NCBI RefSeq assembly: GCF_014489415.1
Contig: NZ_CP060822.1
Coordinates: 372,001-436,000 of the forward strand
Direction: 5' to 3'
DNA length: 64,000 bases
From: Cylindrospermopsis curvispora GIHE-G1
GTDB lineage: Bacteria > Cyanobacteriota > Cyanobacteriia > Cyanobacteriales > Nostocaceae
Shown here: in pieces, positions 62,161-64,000 of the stretch
Layout: every line of letters begins with the position of its first letter
Numbering within the stretch: position 1 is the first letter of the stretch
Notes under the pieces: model-generated
The model's database searches: none
Seen by the model: only the letters and a program-made list of their open reading frames with translations
What the model was told of the DNA's origin: nothing
Made by a program: the position numbers and the translations under genes

Positions 62161-62566
62161 TTAGTTTTTTACTGCTACCACATGCCAGCCAAAACATGCT
62201 AGATCCTCTCTGAACTGCTTACCACGCAATGTAAAATACATATACCCCAGCAAAGCGTAGGCATAAGCCATTGGCCAGATCCAATTACCTCTCTGTCGCT
62301 CCATCGAGCCTAGACGAGTAATCTCCTGATACAAAAGGGCATACCAGTCCCCATTAGCTACGAGTTCAGTAATCTGAAAATCTCGTTGAACCAAATGATG
62401 CTCATACCAGTATTTGGAAAAACCACTACAGAAGTGGTATGGTGCCATATGTACGTTGGAATAGAATGGGGCAGTCAAAATCAACACTCCCCTAGGTTTT
62501 AACAAACGGGTAAACTCATCCAATGCATGGGTAGGTTCAGGTAGATGCTCAAGTACTTCGCTTTGT
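62161..62566 (-). pseudogene. SAM methyltransferase, 5' truncated
   Basis: The C-terminal part of a class I methyltransferase remains: SEVLEHLPEPTHALDEFTRL, LKPRGVLILTAPFYSNVHMA and a tail ending FGWHVVAVKN. The SAM-binding N-terminal region is gone. At about 62566 it is joined to the membrane-protein fragment upstream. Confidence 0.75.
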
Positions 62567-63107
62567 TAAGCGGGATCATCAAGACGATAATTAGGATTAT
62601 GGATCCAGAGGAAATCAAAGATGTTGATCGGGTGATTGTCAATCTGTTAGATGGGTTAACTGTGGACGAAGGATCCCCATGAGTATTTCCTTCTAAGGTT
62701 ACTAAATAGTGTTTACGCTTGCTATTTCTTATTAGCCTTTCCCAAATGCTTACAAACAACAGTAAGACTAAGAGAAATGTACCAATCTTATAAAATACAT
62801 CTAAGGAGGCTAGTCCGGTAAAATTAAACGGCCGATGACGCTGAAAAGCATATTTTTTCGGGTTAAGGTAAAAAATAGGCATGGTAACAGCCTGGGTGAT
62901 GAAGCTTGTCCACACTACAATTTTAGTAGATAAAAAGCTACTCTTCGTCACCCATATCAACGCGGGAATAAAACAAGAAAGCATGATCCACCACGCGATA
63001 ACTATTTCTAACTGATTAGTAAGAAGCAGTGTTAAACTGACAAAACAACTTAGCAAAATTAGCCTATTGATCAACCTTTTGGGGAACATTGCCAGGGATT
63101 TATTCAT
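62567..63107 (-). pseudogene. N-terminal fragment of a polysaccharide membrane protein
   Basis: About 180 codons encode five or so hydrophobic segments (LINRLILLSCFVSLTLLLTN, IVIAWWIMLSCFIPALIWV, KIGTFLLVLLLFVSIWERLI) and resemble the start of an O-antigen polymerase or similar integral membrane protein. The frame then runs into the methyltransferase remnant out of register and stops at 62499. I infer one deletion joining two genes. Confidence 0.6.
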
Positions 63108-63328
63108 GGAAAATAATTAGGCATTGACAGAATGAGAAAACCAGTCTTGTGCATTATAAGAGACATCTCTAACGCCAGAAGTGTTGAATGTTAAGAAAGT
63201 TGTGATAAAAATTGCCCAAAATATATTAGACATCTCCGAAAAAGAATCAAAGTGTGATAAAATAATAGAGCTGTTGGGAAATAAAAGCATATTTCCGGAT
63301 GACAGAACTTTCCCCATCCCGATTGAAT
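63108..63328. other. Short region with no recognised gene
   Basis: Frames of 60-90 codons exist on both strands, but none resembles a known family or has a convincing start. It lies between two truncated genes and probably holds a recombination junction. Confidence 0.4.
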
Positions 63329-64000
63329 TTATGCTGCATCTAAATAGAAGTTCCATAGCCCTGCACTGACCAACATCAACTGAGAAAGGAGCCACATCGT
63401 CTCCAAAGTTCCCTCATAACCATCATCATGGGTAACAAAAACACTATTCTCGGGAAGATTTAACTTTTCCAGGATTGGGGAGCGATGGGTGCAGAAGATG
63501 AAAAAACGAGCATTTGGGCATTGAGATAGTAGTTGCAATATAGCATTGTTGATTTCCTTGGGTGTTTTTAAAACTCTACCCTTGGCATGTACGCTAGGAT
63601 TAGTACTTTCTTCGTACAGTCTAACCCCTAAAGCAACCGATTCATCCTCACGTAACTGTTGCCCCAAGCTCAAAAATCTAGGATCATTTGGTGGATGGGG
63701 TGTGAGTTCTTTCAATAAAATGTCTGTGTGGTTCTTGAAGTATAGAGGACTTTGCCAGTAACCCAATAGCCAAAATGAAGAATTGAGGCTTAACCCATTG
63801 AGCTGTTTAAGATAAGCTTTCTCTGTCTCTAAGATGAATTGACCATACCAGTGGCTTTCAATAAATGAGTTAGTTTTATGGAAACGTTTTTCAAAACGAT
63901 GCAACCAGATTGGTAAAGTTTCCCAAGGTTGGATGATCCGACCACTAATGGGTAAAGCATGGAGTTCATAGTGACGGCGATACTGAAAATCTCGAACAAA
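63329..64000 (-). pseudogene. Second GT11 fucosyltransferase gene, 3' truncated, running off the window
   Basis: This is a close paralog of the GT11 gene at 59117-59998. It is open from the window edge (FVRDFQYRRHYELHALPISG) to DGYEGTLETMWLLSQ. After that point the conserved C-terminal motif with TNSSYYWWGAWL is replaced by LMLVSAGLWNFYLDAA-stop. The gene start lies beyond position 64000. Loss of the C-terminal donor-site motif makes activity unlikely. Confidence 0.82.

Noticed and set aside
63117-63395. Overlapping frames on both strands between the truncated membrane protein and the truncated GT11 gene
   Set aside because: Neither has a recognisable family or start; the region is probably a recombination junction.

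Overview
The window looks like chromosomal DNA of a filamentous, probably nostocalean cyanobacterium. The evidence is the frequent HIP1 octamer GCGATCGC, an NTRC-type thioredoxin reductase-thioredoxin fusion, families that are typical of cyanobacteria (DUF29, Uma2/DUF820, DUF3119, DUF4327, an LpxB-related protein) and an AT-rich base composition. A Cylindrospermopsis/Raphidiopsis-like host would fit, but that is inference. No tRNA, rRNA or CRISPR array was seen.

Region 1 (1-16.4 kb) is mostly ordinary: a NarL-type response regulator, LpxB-related protein, MlaE permease, TrmB, a metallophosphoesterase, a peptide-type ABC permease, the NTRC gene, a type IV pilin, an FHA-kinase, a DUF697 GTPase and two DUF29 genes. 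The exception is NTRC. It is interrupted by a 2341-base group II intron (8436-10776, minus strand) whose removal restores the frame exactly. The intron protein keeps the maturase part but has lost its reverse transcriptase motifs, including YADD.

Region 2 (16.4-28.5 kb) is a tandem array of seven almost identical Uma2-family genes. They differ mainly in the length of a C-terminal coiled coil, which changes in exact steps of seven residues. The spacers are mosaics of DUF29, HicB and DUF2887 gene fragments and of a promoter-headed non-coding block. A hicA(frameshifted)-hicB pair sits inside the array, which ends at a truncated IS5-type transposase.

Region 3 (28.5-37 kb) holds exopolysaccharide genes: a wzx/glycosyltransferase fusion remnant, an initiating sugar transferase, galE and a Wzz-BY-kinase. 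It also holds one divergent Uma2 gene, a DUF29 gene and a dead IS200 element. Region 4 (37-43.6 kb) is a second amplified array: three copies of a predicted PD-(D/E)XK/Rpn-like protein with variable C-terminal YSPEE-type repeats. An island with UPF0175-PIN, DUF2442 and DUF4160 genes, rich in toxin-antitoxin-associated families, lies between copies one and two. Pieces of the nearby heparinase gene are scattered through this array.

Region 5 (43.5-64 kb, all minus strand) is a surface polysaccharide cluster: heparinase-like protein, several glycosyltransferases, WecC-type dehydrogenase, a bi-domain oxidoreductase, asparagine synthase, many methyltransferases, a CDP-paratose-epimerase-like protein and two GT11 fucosyltransferase genes. 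It is heavily rearranged, with at least six gene remnants. Four methyltransferase-type genes carry G tracts of 9-10 bases on the coding strand. Two of them are out of frame exactly at the tract and two are in frame, which suggests phase-variable glycan modification unless these are homopolymer sequencing errors.
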